Shown piece by piece: positions 16,288-27,026 of a stretch of DNA of 64,000 bases. Below the pieces are notes generated by a model. It worked only from the letters and a program-made list of their open reading frames with translations. It searched no databases and was not told the origin of the DNA. The DNA is from Bradyrhizobium cajani (GTDB taxonomy: Bacteria; Pseudomonadota; Alphaproteobacteria; Rhizobiales; Xanthobacteraceae), in the NCBI RefSeq assembly GCF_009759665.1, contig NZ_WQNE01000018.1, positions 1-64,000 on the forward strand. Reading direction: 5' to 3'. Each line of letters opens with the position of its first letter. The first letter of the stretch is position 1. The position numbers were made by a program, and so were the translations under genes.

Positions 16288-18243
16288 TCAGGTCCACATC
16301 GCGACCGAGCGTCGCTCGAACACGTCGCGGAACTGGCGCGTGGATTCGGGGAGCAGAGCACCGGTGCCCCAGTCGAGGATCACCGCGTGCTTGCGGATCA
16401 CGTCGAACGCGTCGATCGCGCCGCTGCGATAGCGTTCTGCCACGACCTCCGGATCGAGCCGGACGTTGGCGACACGCTCGGCCCGGATCCTGGCGCGCAG
16501 CGCATCGGTCGCGACCTTGTCGACTTCGTAGCTGCACAGCTCTGCATCGATGGCATGTACGACGAAGCCGTAATCCTTGGCCGCGCGTTCGACCGAGACG
16601 TAGTCGTCCTTGATGTCTTCGATCACGAGGTTCGGATCGCGCTCGAGCGGATCGCCGAAGCCGCCACCGCCCGCGGTCGGACGCGAGAAGATGTCGCCTT
16701 CGCCGATCGGAACGTCGGAGAAGATCGAGCCAAGCCGTTCCTCGGCCGCGCTGCCGGATCGCTTCAGGGTCAGCCCGTGTGGCATGGAGGGCAGGCCACC
16801 CTCGATGCCCCACACGACCGCGCGCTCGCGGTCGCAGATGTAGGAGATCACGGTCTTCTCGGCCTGAAGCATGCGCGAGGTCTTCACCACGCCGGCGCCA
16901 CCGCGCCACTTGCCGGGGCCAGGCGAGTCCTTCAGGATTTCGCATTCGGTGGTCAGGATCGGATTGGCCCGCTCCTGGCCTTCGACCGGTTGCGACATCA
17001 GCCCGGTGCCGAAGCAGGCCGTGGTGACATTGCTGCCGTCCTTGCCGTTCCGGCCGCCCCAGCCGCCCGGAAGCCAGTCGTAGAACATGAAGATCGGCTT
17101 GTCGGCGTTGCGCGCATCGAGGCCGCCGGTGAGCAGATATTCGAGATTGAAGGCGCAAGCGAGCGCCCGTTCCGGCATCAGTTTCGACCACATCTCGTAG
17201 ATCGAGTTCATGATCTTCTCGAATGGCATCAGGAAGCCGGTGACCGCGATCGGCCATCTGGCATCGACGATCGAGCCTTCGGGCGCGATGATCTCGAAGC
17301 AGCGGTAGAAGCCGGAGTTCAGCGGAAGGTCGGGAAAGAACGTCTTCATTCCGGCGGCAACGGCGGAGAAGGTCGAGCCGAATGCCGAGTTGTAGATTGA
17401 GCCGATCGTTGGATGGCTGCCCGTGAAGTCGTAGATGACCCGGTCACCCCTGATCGTCATCTTGACGCGGATCGGGATCATGCCTTCGCCGCCAGCCGGA
17501 TCCCGGTCGATGAAGTCGACGGTCTCCCATTCGCCGTCGGGCAGTGCCGCGATACGCTGGCGCGCGGAACGCTCGACATAGTCCTGCACGGCAGCAAGCC
17601 CGGTCTCGACGGTGTCGCGGCCATACTTGTTGACGAGGCGCAGGATCTCGCGTCGGCAGACCGCGGTCGCCTCGGCCTGCGCCTGGATGTCGCCGATGAT
17701 CGAGGCGGGATCGCGCGTGTTCGAGGCGATGAGATGCGCGACGTCCTTGCGCAGGCCGTTCTTGTCGAACAGGCGAACCGGCGTGATGCGCAGGCCTTCC
17801 CGAAACATTTCGCGCGCGGCGACGTCGAAAGATCCCGGCACGCTGCCGCCGACATCGGACCAGTGTCCGTTGGACTGGCTGAAGGCGATGATCTTGCCGT
17901 CGGCGAAAATCGGCCGGATCAGGCGCACGTCGGAGAAATGCGTGCCGCCGGCATAGGGATCGTTGATGGCGAAGACGTCGCCTTCGTGCATGTCGCCTTC
18001 GAAGTGACGCATGACGTCCTGACAGGTAAAGTGCAGCGTGCCGACATGGACGGCAATGTCCTGGTTGCCCTGTGCCGCACATTCACCCTTGGCATCGTGC
18101 AGCGCGCTCGAGAAGTCGCGGTTGTAGATCACGAACGAGTAGCAGGTCCGCAGCACCTGTTCGCCCATCTGGTCGACGCTGGTGATGAAGGAGTTCTTGA
18201 GGACCTCGAAGGTGACGGGATCGAGCGGGAGATCTCCGGCCAT
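16288..18243 (-). CDS. Hydantoinase/oxoprolinase family subunit B
   Basis: This 651-residue protein is of the HyuB/oxoprolinase-beta type. Conserved features include an N-terminal DPVTFEVLKNSF, the metal-site-like NDPYAGGTHFSDVR, SNGHWSDVGG, and a glycine-rich GGWGGRNGKDG loop. With subunit A it would open a ring amide (hydantoin, 5-oxoproline, caprolactam or a relative) using ATP. It starts four bases after the subunit A stop, with AAGGAG before the ATG. It is somewhat longer than the usual 550-600 residues, with an extra C-terminal segment (RKHAVILDWGTGALLPESTR). A gap of about 105 bases separates it from the transporter genes. Confidence 0.88.
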   Translation of the reverse strand: MAGDLPLDPVTFEVLKNSFITSVDQMGEQVLRTCYSFVIYNRDFSSALHDAKGECAAQGNQDIAVHVGTLHFTCQDVMRHFEGDMHEGDVFAINDPYAGGTHFSDVRLIRPIFADGKIIAFSQSNGHWSDVGGSVPGSFDVAAREMFREGLRITPVRLFDKNGLRKDVAHLIASNTRDPASIIGDIQAQAEATAVCRREILRLVNKYGRDTVETGLAAVQDYVERSARQRIAALPDGEWETVDFIDRDPAGGEGMIPIRVKMTIRGDRVIYDFTGSHPTIGSIYNSAFGSTFSAVAAGMKTFFPDLPLNSGFYRCFEIIAPEGSIVDARWPIAVTGFLMPFEKIMNSIYEMWSKLMPERALACAFNLEYLLTGGLDARNADKPIFMFYDWLPGGWGGRNGKDGSNVTTACFGTGLMSQPVEGQERANPILTTECEILKDSPGPGKWRGGAGVVKTSRMLQAEKTVISYICDRERAVVWGIEGGLPSMPHGLTLKRSGSAAEERLGSIFSDVPIGEGDIFSRPTAGGGGFGDPLERDPNLVIEDIKDDYVSVERAAKDYGFVVHAIDAELCSYEVDKVATDALRARIRAERVANVRLDPEVVAERYRSGAIDAFDVIRKHAVILDWGTGALLPESTRQFRDVFERRSVAMWT

Positions 18244-18246
18244 GGC

Positions 18247-20274
18247 TCACTCCTTCACGCGGATGATGATGTTGAGATATTTGTCGACCTCGGCGCTGGC
18301 GCCGGGGGGTACGACAGTGGTCGCGTCGACCTGCTCGACGATTGCGGGGCCCTGGAAGGAGAAGCCGCAGGGCAGGTCGTCGCGCTCGTAGACAGGCGTG
18401 TCGAGCCCGTTGCCGTCGAACCAGACCCGGCGGCGGCCGACCGGCTCGGGGATCGCGCCGGTCGGTTCGTGAACGGCAAATTCGGCCTTGGGGACGATGC
18501 CGACCGCCTTCAGATTGAGGCGGAAGAAGCTGACCGGCGCGCTGTCGCGGCGGAAATTGTATTCGCGTTGATGCTCGGCATGGAAGCTCTGCACGAGGTC
18601 GGCGATCGTGCCGATTGGACGCGGTGCGTTGACGGCGAGCGAGCGCCACTGGCCGCGATACATCATGTCGATGGAGCGCTGGAGCAGGATATCCTTCTGG
18701 GCGACGCCCTCATGGGCCAGCCGCGCCATCGCATCCTTCTCGAGCGCTGCGAATTGCGCCTCGATGTCGGTCGCATCGGCATCGGCGGCGTCGACCATGC
18801 AGCTCTGCGAAAAATCGTGCTGCATGTCGACCAGCAGGCACCCGAGCGCCGAGGTCACGCCGGGATTGGGCGGCACGATCACGACGGGGATCGCGAGCTC
18901 GCGCGCGACATCGACCCCGTGCAGGGCGCCGGCGCCGCCGAAGGCCACCAGCGCGAAGTCACGTGGATCGTAGCCGCGGCTGATCGAGATCAGCCGCACC
19001 GCATCCGACATGTTGGCGTTGGCGACTTTGACGATGGCATCGGCGGCCTCGTGCAGTCCGAGGCCGAACGGCCTTGCGACGCCGTCCTCGACGGCCCGCT
19101 CGGCCAGCATGGGATCGAGCGTCACCTTGCCGCCGGCGAGTCGGGTGCCGAGCCGGCCCAGCGTGACATTGGCGTCGGTATTGGTCGGCTGCGTGTTGCC
19201 GTTGCCGTAGCAGGCCGGTCCGGGATGGGCGCCGGCCGATTGCGGACCGTTGCGCAACGAGCCGGCGGGATCGGTCCAGGCCAGCGAGCCGCCGCCGGCA
19301 CCGATGGTGAGCACCTCGATCGAGGCAAAGCGGATCGGGTAGCCGAACTCGATGTGCCAGTCCTTGGTGATGCGCGACTGGCCCTCATAGGCCAGCGACA
19401 CGTCGGTCGAGGTGCCGCCCATGTCGAGGCCGATCGAATTGGGGAAGCCGCAGAGACCGGCGATGTAGCGGCTGGCGATCGCGCCGGCGGCAATCCCGGA
19501 GCCGGCGAGGCGCGCGGCAAAGTCCTTCACGCTGGCCGGCGTCATCACGCCGCCGCCGGTGTGGAGCAGCAGGAGATCGCGGGAGTAGCCCTCGTGGGCG
19601 AGACGGTCGCCGAGCCGGCTCGTATAGTTGACGACGACCGGGCTGACGACGGCATTGGCGACCGTCGTCGAGAACCGCTCGTGCTCGAAGATTTCAGGAA
19701 GCACCTGCGAGGAGATCGACACGGGGACGTCGGGCATTTCCGCCAGCAGGATGTCGCGCATCGCGCGCTCGTTGGCGCCGTTGAGGTAGGCGTTCATGAA
19801 GCACACCGCGACCGCGACGACGCCGCGACGCTTGAGGATACGCGCGACGTTGCGCGCGGCCTCGACGTCGAGCGGTTCGATCACCTTGCCGCCTGCATCG
19901 ACCCGTTCGGGCACGGTCAGGCGATCACGCCGAGGAACGTAGGGTTTGACGACGTCCTTGTAGGTGTCCCAAAGATCTTCCTTGTTGGCGCGGCGGATCT
20001 CGATGACGTCGCGGAAGCCCTTGGTCGTTACGACGGCGGTGCGGGGCAGGCGGCGGGTGATCAGCGCGTTGGTGGCGACCGTGGTGCCGTGCGAGAACAG
20101 CGCGACCTTGGACAGGTCGATGCCGGCCTTGGACACGCCGCCCATGATCCCGTCGATCGGATCGCGCGTGGACGCTGTTTTCTCGATCCGGATGAGGCCG
20201 GTCGTCTCATCCATGATGCAGATATCGGTAAAGGTGCCGCCGACATCGACGGCCACACGAAGGGTCTGCACCAT
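18247..20274 (-). CDS. Hydantoinase/oxoprolinase family subunit A
   Basis: This 675-residue ATPase subunit of the HyuA/acetone-carboxylase-beta group has the actin-like phosphate loop VAVDVGGTFTDICIMD at its start, FSHGTTVATNALI, the middle GLDMGGTSTDVSL motif and VAFGGAGALHG near residue 450. Members hydrolyse ATP to activate a cyclic amide carbonyl (N-methylhydantoin, 5-oxoproline, caprolactam). It is the first gene of the ten-gene operon, about 170 bases after the AraC-type regulator gene; AAGGAAG precedes the ATG. The exact substrate is open. Pairing with a molybdenum hydroxylase suggests an oxidised N-heterocycle. Confidence 0.9.
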   Translation of the reverse strand: MVQTLRVAVDVGGTFTDICIMDETTGLIRIEKTASTRDPIDGIMGGVSKAGIDLSKVALFSHGTTVATNALITRRLPRTAVVTTKGFRDVIEIRRANKEDLWDTYKDVVKPYVPRRDRLTVPERVDAGGKVIEPLDVEAARNVARILKRRGVVAVAVCFMNAYLNGANERAMRDILLAEMPDVPVSISSQVLPEIFEHERFSTTVANAVVSPVVVNYTSRLGDRLAHEGYSRDLLLLHTGGGVMTPASVKDFAARLAGSGIAAGAIASRYIAGLCGFPNSIGLDMGGTSTDVSLAYEGQSRITKDWHIEFGYPIRFASIEVLTIGAGGGSLAWTDPAGSLRNGPQSAGAHPGPACYGNGNTQPTNTDANVTLGRLGTRLAGGKVTLDPMLAERAVEDGVARPFGLGLHEAADAIVKVANANMSDAVRLISISRGYDPRDFALVAFGGAGALHGVDVARELAIPVVIVPPNPGVTSALGCLLVDMQHDFSQSCMVDAADADATDIEAQFAALEKDAMARLAHEGVAQKDILLQRSIDMMYRGQWRSLAVNAPRPIGTIADLVQSFHAEHQREYNFRRDSAPVSFFRLNLKAVGIVPKAEFAVHEPTGAIPEPVGRRRVWFDGNGLDTPVYERDDLPCGFSFQGPAIVEQVDATTVVPPGASAEVDKYLNIIIRVKE

Positions 20275-20441
20275 GCGTCTTCCTTTCGAGCAAGCGTTTC
20301 GCCGATCATAGGCGGACCGGCGGCCCGGCTTCTTGACGCTGAGCGCAGGAAAACTTGTGCGAGAGAGCGACGGGCGGGCGTGCCCGCACGAGCGGCGGGT
20401 TGCCTAAGAAGCGGTCAACTGGTCGTCAGGTGACGTCGCTT

Positions 20442-21401
20442 TCAGGAATTGGAGCCGCGCGAGATCGCTCGCGCTTCGCTCGGTGTGCGGCCAAAGCGGC
20501 CACGATAGTTGCGGCTGAACTGGGCCTGGTCGGCAAAGCCGCCTTGATAGGCGATTTCGGAGATGCTCTTGCGGCAGTTGGGATCGCGCAGCAGCGCGTC
20601 GCACATCGAGAGGCGCTGGTTGCGGATATAGGCGCAGACCGTCATGCCCTCTCCCTCGAAGATCTGGTGCAGATATCGAAGCGAGATGCCGCAGCCGTCG
20701 GCGATCATCTGTGGCGTGAGCCGCATGTCGTCGAGGCGGCTGCGAATGAAATGTTCGCAGCGCAGCAGGTGGCCGTTGCGCACGGAGGAGGAGTGGCCGG
20801 TCAGCACGCGGTCGTCGGCTTCGATGGCCATCGCCAGGAGTTCGACGAGATGCCTGCCCATCATGGTGCGAGTCGCCTCGTCCATTTCGCCGATGCGTTC
20901 GCCGGCGAGGCGCAGCGTGTCGACGAACAGCGCGCCGACGCTGCGGCTGGCATCGAATTGCAGCGTGGCGAGACGTTCCGGGCGCGTGATGCGCTCGCGC
21001 AGGACCGCGCTTGGGATCTTCAGCACCCACAGCGCGGCCGGATCATGGTGGCTGAATTCGTAAGGCAAGTGGCTGCGCTCGATCACGAAGGCGCCCGGCC
21101 GGCAGCGTACGTCCTTGCCATCCTGCTCGAAGCGGATTTCGGCGAGCTCGGGAACGGTGATCAGAAAAGATTCTTCCCGCTCATTCTGGAGATGCCGCTC
21201 GTGGCGCTTGTAGAGCAGACCGTTCGCGATGTTTCGGGAAACGGCGACGGGCCCCATCGACCAGGCGCCCAGGCTGGCGCTGAAGTCGTTGCGGCTCGGA
21301 AAACGCAGGTCCAACGAGAAATACGTCTTTGAGACGACGTCCTGCCAGTACTGACGTCGGGCCTGCAACGAGATGTCAGTGGTCGCGTAGCTGACTTGCA
21401 T
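20442..21401 (-). CDS. AraC-family transcriptional regulator
   Basis: This 319-residue protein has an N-terminal effector/dimerisation region of the AraC-binding-like type (GPVAVSRNIANGLLYKRHERH, then VPELAEIRFEQDG) and a C-terminal pair of helix-turn-helix units: LTPQMIADGCGISLRYLHQI and ISEIAYQGGFADQAQFSRNY. The end FGRTPSEAR is typical of the family. It lies upstream of the hydantoinase/molybdoenzyme operon in the same direction and is the obvious candidate activator of it. The inducer is unknown. Upstream, TTGACG with 17-base spacing to TCACAC is only a weak promoter candidate. Confidence 0.9.
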   Translation of the reverse strand: MQVSYATTDISLQARRQYWQDVVSKTYFSLDLRFPSRNDFSASLGAWSMGPVAVSRNIANGLLYKRHERHLQNEREESFLITVPELAEIRFEQDGKDVRCRPGAFVIERSHLPYEFSHHDPAALWVLKIPSAVLRERITRPERLATLQFDASRSVGALFVDTLRLAGERIGEMDEATRTMMGRHLVELLAMAIEADDRVLTGHSSSVRNGHLLRCEHFIRSRLDDMRLTPQMIADGCGISLRYLHQIFEGEGMTVCAYIRNQRLSMCDALLRDPNCRKSISEIAYQGGFADQAQFSRNYRGRFGRTPSEARAISRGSNS

Positions 21402-21505
21402 GTCTCACTCCCCGCCGCCGGCTGTCCCGCCGGTCGTCGTGTCCCCCGCAAGTGTGACGAGGGCAGCCGGACGGCGTCAAGTCGAATAAAACGGAAACAG
21501 ATATC

Positions 21506-22471
21506 TCAGATTTCGATTGCCTCCTCGGTCCGGTGCCCATGGTCGAGGCTGACTGGAGGCCTCGCCGGACCGACGCCGGCAACCGCAAAGCGCATGAAAT
21601 CAAGGAATGCCCTGGCGGCTTCCGACAGCTTGGTGTCGCGCCGCCAGGCGAGGCCGACGTCCATGCTGGGAACCTCGTCCTCGATGATCCGGGTCTCGAT
21701 CCTCTGGCCCTCGAGCGACCAGGGTCGGTAGATCAGATCTGACAGAATGGCGATGCCCATGCCGCCTGCAACCATGGAGCGCACGGCCTCGACCGAGGAG
21801 GTGCGGAAGACGGTTTTCGGTTCGAGCGCCGCGTGGGTCCAGTACCGCATCGAGGTGTGCTTGGCCTCGTCGACGGTGAGCATGACGTAGGGGTAGGTCG
21901 CGATCTCCGCGAGATGGACCCGCTCCGCGCGGGTCAGCGGATGCTCCGGCGCAAGCCACAATCGACGCGGCGAGCGCAGCAATGTTTCGCTGACGAGCAT
22001 GGCATTGTCGCGCAGGTTCGAGACCAGCATCACCGCAAGATCGAGCGCACCGTCGACCAGTGCGCGCTCGAGCACGTCGCGCGGGGCCTCGAACAGCTCG
22101 ATGGTGATGCCGGGAAAGCTCGCCTGGAAGCGCATCTGGTGGCGGGGCAGGAAATATCCCGACACGGTGTAGGTGACGCCGATGCGCACGGTGCCGAACA
22201 GCGGTCCCGCGGACATGTGCGTGCTCCGCACCGCTTCGGCGACCGCGGCGAGGATCTGGCGACCCTGGGACAGGAAACGACTGCCCTCCATGGTGACGGT
22301 GACGCCGTTCGGCGTCCGCTCCAGGAGGCGCGCGCAAACGGTTGCTTCGAGCTGCTGAATCGCCGCAGTGACCGCGGATTGCGAGACGTTGAGGTCGATG
22401 GCCGCCTGGCTGATGCGCCCAGTCTCGGCGGCGGCGACGAAATAGCGGATCTGTTTCAGAGAAACGGACAT
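21506..22471 (-). CDS. LysR-family transcriptional regulator, paralogue of the one at 31834
   Basis: This 321-residue protein has an N-terminal winged helix (IRYFVAAAETGRISQAAIDL, then SQSAVTAAIQQLE) and a LysR substrate domain. It shares long stretches with the LysR at 31834-32754, for example YTVSGYFLP against YTVAGYFLP, LRSPRRLW, YVMLTVDEA, SVEAVRSMVA and YRPWSLEG. It lies 179 bases downstream of the transporter/carboxylase operon that the other LysR heads. It therefore probably responds to a related ligand and may co-regulate that operon; this is inference. Confidence 0.9.
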   Translation of the reverse strand: MSVSLKQIRYFVAAAETGRISQAAIDLNVSQSAVTAAIQQLEATVCARLLERTPNGVTVTMEGSRFLSQGRQILAAVAEAVRSTHMSAGPLFGTVRIGVTYTVSGYFLPRHQMRFQASFPGITIELFEAPRDVLERALVDGALDLAVMLVSNLRDNAMLVSETLLRSPRRLWLAPEHPLTRAERVHLAEIATYPYVMLTVDEAKHTSMRYWTHAALEPKTVFRTSSVEAVRSMVAGGMGIAILSDLIYRPWSLEGQRIETRIIEDEVPSMDVGLAWRRDTKLSEAARAFLDFMRFAVAGVGPARPPVSLDHGHRTEEAIEI

Positions 22472-22650
22472 CGAGTTGTTCCGATGTTAACGCAGGTCAT
22501 ATGGTGTTTCTCAGCCCGAGCGTGTCCGTTGCAACTCTCGTGCCGAACGAGCATTGCTGCACAGCAGAGCAGATTCAGACGTGAGGCGCAGACACACCCG
22601 GTCGTCCCGGCCGGTGGGCGGCCAGGGCACCAGCAGATCGTGCACGGCAG

Positions 22651-23628
22651 CTACGCCAGGGCTGTGCGGAGCCTGCCCAGCAACTCTGCCCGGTCCTTGC
22701 GGGCCGCGATCGCCTGATCCATGCCGACCTTGACGAACTTCACCGGCGTGTTCGGCTGAAGCTGTCCGATCAGGTCCATATCGGCGGCGATGACGGTGCC
22801 GACCATGAAATAACCGCCGCCCGAGACTGCATCGCGATGCAGCACGATCGGCTCGGTGCCGCCTGGCACCTGGATCGAGCCGTAGGGATAGCAGGCGTCC
22901 GTGATATTGGACGGATCGGAGCCGGCGCCAAACGGCGGCTCGCGTGGTACGAATTCAAGCGGCTTGCCACCCTTGAAGCGATAGCCGATGCGGTCGGCCT
23001 CCGGCGCCACCTTCCAGGTGTCGGAAAAGAAACCGTTGCCGGCGGCCTCGGTGATGCGGTGCCAGTAGAGCCCCGGCATGGCACGCAGCTCCGTGGGCAT
23101 GCCCGCCGGTTGACCGCGCAGGTCCTTTGCGACCGTGCGACCTTCCTTCGCGGCGGCTGCGGCCCTGCCAACCGGCAGTTCGTCGCCGGCCTCGAGCTTG
23201 CGGCCGTTGAAGCCGCCGAGCGCACCGAGCGCGTAGGTCGAGCGCGAGCCGAGAACGACGGGAACGTCGATGCCGCCGGCGACCGCAATATAGCCGCGCG
23301 CGCCCTGCTTGAGGAAATCGAACGAGAGGATCTGGCCGCGCTTCACCTTGAAGCTGGTCCATGTCTCGCGCGGCTCGCCATCGAGCTTTGGCGGCAGCTC
23401 GGCGCCGGTGATTGCGACGATCGCATCCTCGGTGAATTCGAGCTCCGGGCCCATGAACACGGCTTCGAGCACGGCCGCGCCTTCCGGATTGCCGACGAGC
23501 AGGTTGGCGGCAGCGAGCGCATGGCGGTCCATGCCGCCGGAGAGCGGGATGCCGATATGATAGTAACCGGGGCGCCCGAGGTCCTGGACGGTGGTCGCAA
23601 GACCCGGTTTCAACACCTTAATGGCCAT
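22651..23628 (-). CDS. pxpC: PxpC/KipA-type biotin-dependent carboxyltransferase family protein
   Basis: This 325-residue protein of the AHS2/KipA family has the classic start GLATTVQDLGRPGYYHIGIP, SGGMDRHALAAANLLVGNP, and RGYIAVAGGIDVPVVLGSRS. The same fold forms half of the carboxyltransferase domain of urea carboxylase; in E. coli PxpC is a 5-oxoprolinase subunit. Its start overlaps the end of the PxpB-like gene by 11 bases. I take ATG 23628 because GGAG lies six bases before it. It is the last gene of the operon. Together with PxpB, biotin carboxylase and carrier it could form a split biotin-dependent carboxylase. Confidence 0.88.
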   Translation of the reverse strand: MAIKVLKPGLATTVQDLGRPGYYHIGIPLSGGMDRHALAAANLLVGNPEGAAVLEAVFMGPELEFTEDAIVAITGAELPPKLDGEPRETWTSFKVKRGQILSFDFLKQGARGYIAVAGGIDVPVVLGSRSTYALGALGGFNGRKLEAGDELPVGRAAAAAKEGRTVAKDLRGQPAGMPTELRAMPGLYWHRITEAAGNGFFSDTWKVAPEADRIGYRFKGGKPLEFVPREPPFGAGSDPSNITDACYPYGSIQVPGGTEPIVLHRDAVSGGGYFMVGTVIAADMDLIGQLQPNTPVKFVKVGMDQAIAARKDRAELLGRLRTALA

Positions 23629-24493
23629 GGAGGACTCCATCGAGCTTGCGGTTATAGGCGTCAATGTCGCGGTTGAACTCGGTCAGCGAGAACGAGACGT
23701 CACGGATGACCGGCGCGAAGCGGCCGGCATCGACGTCGGCGACCGCCGCGTCATAGGCCGCCCGGTCGATCGGCTTCCACTTCACGATATCGCCGGGTTT
23801 GAACAGGCACATGAAGTCGCGCAGATAGCTGATCTTCTGATTGGGATCGTAGATCGGCATCGGCGTGATGCCGAACATCTGATAGCCACCGGCGCCGCGT
23901 ACCGAATAGATGCAGCTGAAGCACCCGCCGTGCCCGACGGTCAGCTTCGGCGTGTCGGTGCGCGGGCGCAGATATTTCGGCGCCTGAAGCTGCCGCTCGC
24001 GCTCCACCATCTGGTAGAGGAAGGGCAGGCCTGCGACGAAGCCGACCATCGAGACGAACCACGGAGCGCTCGAATGCGCCTTGATGAAGGCATCGACGCC
24101 ATCGAGGCCGTTGATGCGCGCAGCGTATTCGAGGTCGGTCCCGTTCGGATCCTGGTGACGCTCGCGGAAGCGCATCAAGGTGTCGTGCGTCCAGGGATCG
24201 TTGTAGAGCACGGGGATCTCGATGATCCGCGTCTTGATCACCGGCTCGGACTTTTCGGACCCGGCGTCAAGCCGCTTCAGCTCGACGAGGAGATCGTCCG
24301 GCTTGATCTGATCAGGATCGAACTTGATCTGATAGGATGCATTTGCCGGGCAGATCTCGGTCACGCCCTTGATCTTGGCGTCGCGCACCGCATTGGTGAC
24401 GAAGAGGCTCTTGAAGAATGCCTCCAGCGACATCGCCTCGCCAACTTCGGCGAAGATGTGCTCATCGCCGCCGAAGGAAAATCGGGTTTGCAT
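23618..24493 (-). CDS. pxpB: PxpB/KipI-type carboxyltransferase family protein
   Basis: This 291-residue protein of the AHS1/KipI family shows the central HGGCFSCIYSVRGAGGYQMF followed by GITPMPIYDP, which corresponds to the GGWQLIGRTP core of KipI and of the urea carboxylase transferase domain. It is longer than typical KipI (about 230 residues) because of extra material before residue 150. The start is ATG 24493 with AGGAGG nine bases before it. It lies between the biotin carboxylase and the PxpC-like gene. Binding of the PxpC partner is expected from the family; the substrate is unknown. Confidence 0.85.
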   Translation of the reverse strand: MQTRFSFGGDEHIFAEVGEAMSLEAFFKSLFVTNAVRDAKIKGVTEICPANASYQIKFDPDQIKPDDLLVELKRLDAGSEKSEPVIKTRIIEIPVLYNDPWTHDTLMRFRERHQDPNGTDLEYAARINGLDGVDAFIKAHSSAPWFVSMVGFVAGLPFLYQMVERERQLQAPKYLRPRTDTPKLTVGHGGCFSCIYSVRGAGGYQMFGITPMPIYDPNQKISYLRDFMCLFKPGDIVKWKPIDRAAYDAAVADVDAGRFAPVIRDVSFSLTEFNRDIDAYNRKLDGVLHGH

Positions 24494-24536
24494 GACTAGC
24501 GGCCTCCTGTTGTTGACGGGGCGGGTTCTCTCGCGA

Positions 24537-25931
<1,395 letters not shown>

Positions 25932-25948
25932 GGAGGAACCGGTGAGCC

Positions 25949-26191
25949 TCAAACGTCGATTTCGGCAATCGGTTGCCCGGCCATGACGGGCTCTTCGTTC
26001 TCGGCGAGGAACCGCAGGATCTTGCCGGCGGCGCCAGCCTTCACCTCGTTGAACGATTTCATCACTTCGATTAGCCCGATCGTGTCGCTATCGGCGACCA
26101 CGTCGCCGTCGCTCTTGTAGGCCGGCTTGTCGGGGGCCGGCTTGCGATAGAAGATGCCGGGAAGCGGCGAGAAGATCTGCTGGGTTGCCAT
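25949..26191 (-). CDS. accB: Biotin carboxyl carrier protein, short form
   Basis: This 80-residue biotinyl domain has the attachment motif EVMKSFN with the biotin-accepting Lys at position 45, centred between two half-repeats (FSPLPGIFYRKP and AGAAGKILRFLAENEEPVMA). It lacks the Ala/Pro-rich linker and N-terminal region of true AccB (about 150 residues), so it is a stand-alone carrier domain. It lies directly before the biotin carboxylase. It should shuttle carboxyl-biotin to the PxpB/PxpC-type transferase. Confidence 0.88.
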   Translation of the reverse strand: MATQQIFSPLPGIFYRKPAPDKPAYKSDGDVVADSDTIGLIEVMKSFNEVKAGAAGKILRFLAENEEPVMAGQPIAEIDV

Positions 26192-26220
26192 GGGTCTCCC
26201 TCTCGATTTCGGTGCGTCGG

Positions 26221-26949
26221 TCAGCGTGCGGTGAGATAGGGGCGGACCGCCTCGCGAACGGCCTCTGCGATCGCGACGGCGTTGGGCGTGTCGGAATGGA
26301 TGCAGATCGAGTCCGCCCCGACCGGAATGTCGTTTCCGGCAACCGACCGCGTCTTGCCCTCGTTCACGGCGCGCGTGCAGCGCGAAGCGGCATCGACGGG
26401 GTCCTTGGCCTCGTGCTCGCGGGTGATGATGAGGCTGCCGTCGGCATTGTAGTCGAGGTCGGCATAATATTCGGCGACGAAGGTGTGGCCGCGCCGTTCA
26501 TAGACCTTCTGATGCAGCGTTCCCTTCATGCCGAGCAGCGGTACCTTGTAGACGTCGGCGGCGTCGGCGACGGCTTCCGCGATCTCCTCGTTCCGGGATG
26601 CCATGCCGTAAAGCGCGCCGTGCGGCTTGATATGGTTGAGCGCCATTCCCTCGGCATCCAAGAACGCCTTGAGTGCGCCAATCTGATAGAGCAGGCAATT
26701 GGCCAGCTCTTCGCGGCTGATCTTCATCTCCCTGCGGCCGAAGCCCTGGAGATCCGGGAGCGAGGGGTGCGCGCCGACCTTGACGCCGAACTCCTTGGCG
26801 AGCTGCACCGTCTTGCGCATGTGATTGAAGTCGGAGGCATGAAAGCCGCAAGCGACGTTGGCGACGTCGATATGGGGCATCAGCGCCTTGTCGTCGCCCA
26901 TCTTGTAGAGGCCGTAGGCCTCACCCATGTCGCAGTTGATCACGACCAT
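26221..26949 (-). CDS. pxpA: LamB/YcsF family 5-oxoprolinase subunit PxpA
   Basis: This 242-residue protein is of the PxpA/LamB-YcsF family. It opens INCDMGEAYGLYKMGDD (family: DxNxDxGEs.G.w..g.D), followed by PHIDVANVACGFHASD, VGAHPSLPDLQGFGRR, and the KPHGALYG motif. PxpA with PxpB and PxpC forms the ATP-dependent 5-oxoprolinase of E. coli, and all three occur in this operon. The start is ATG 26949 with GGAGG eight bases before it. Here the three are joined by biotin carboxylase and carrier, which the E. coli enzyme lacks. Confidence 0.9.
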   Translation of the reverse strand: MVVINCDMGEAYGLYKMGDDKALMPHIDVANVACGFHASDFNHMRKTVQLAKEFGVKVGAHPSLPDLQGFGRREMKISREELANCLLYQIGALKAFLDAEGMALNHIKPHGALYGMASRNEEIAEAVADAADVYKVPLLGMKGTLHQKVYERRGHTFVAEYYADLDYNADGSLIITREHEAKDPVDAASRCTRAVNEGKTRSVAGNDIPVGADSICIHSDTPNAVAIAEAVREAVRPYLTAR

Positions 26950-26989
26950 CTCTCCATTTCCTCCAAAACAGCTTTGCAGACGAAGGGGT

Positions 26990-27019
26990 TGCGCCGCCTC
27001 GGGGGCGCGAGGCAGCGCA
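26990..27019 (-). other. Intercistronic hairpin after the LivK-type binding-protein gene
   Basis: Imperfect inverted repeat: TGCGC-C-GCCTC (26990-27000) pairs with GAGGC-A-GCGCA (27009-27019). This gives ten base pairs with one mismatch and an eight-base GC-rich loop. It begins eight bases after the stop of the binding-protein gene and precedes the pxpA-like gene. There is no T-run. It probably stabilises the upstream message or dampens downstream expression. Confidence 0.5.
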
Positions 27020-27026
27020 TCCCGGC

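Noticed and set aside
17413..20433. A 1006-codon open frame on the plus strand opposite the hydantoinase genes
   Set aside because: It mirrors two intact, motif-rich genes on the minus strand. Long antisense frames are expected in GC-rich DNA, and the translation is rich in Arg, Asp, Gly and His with no family motif.
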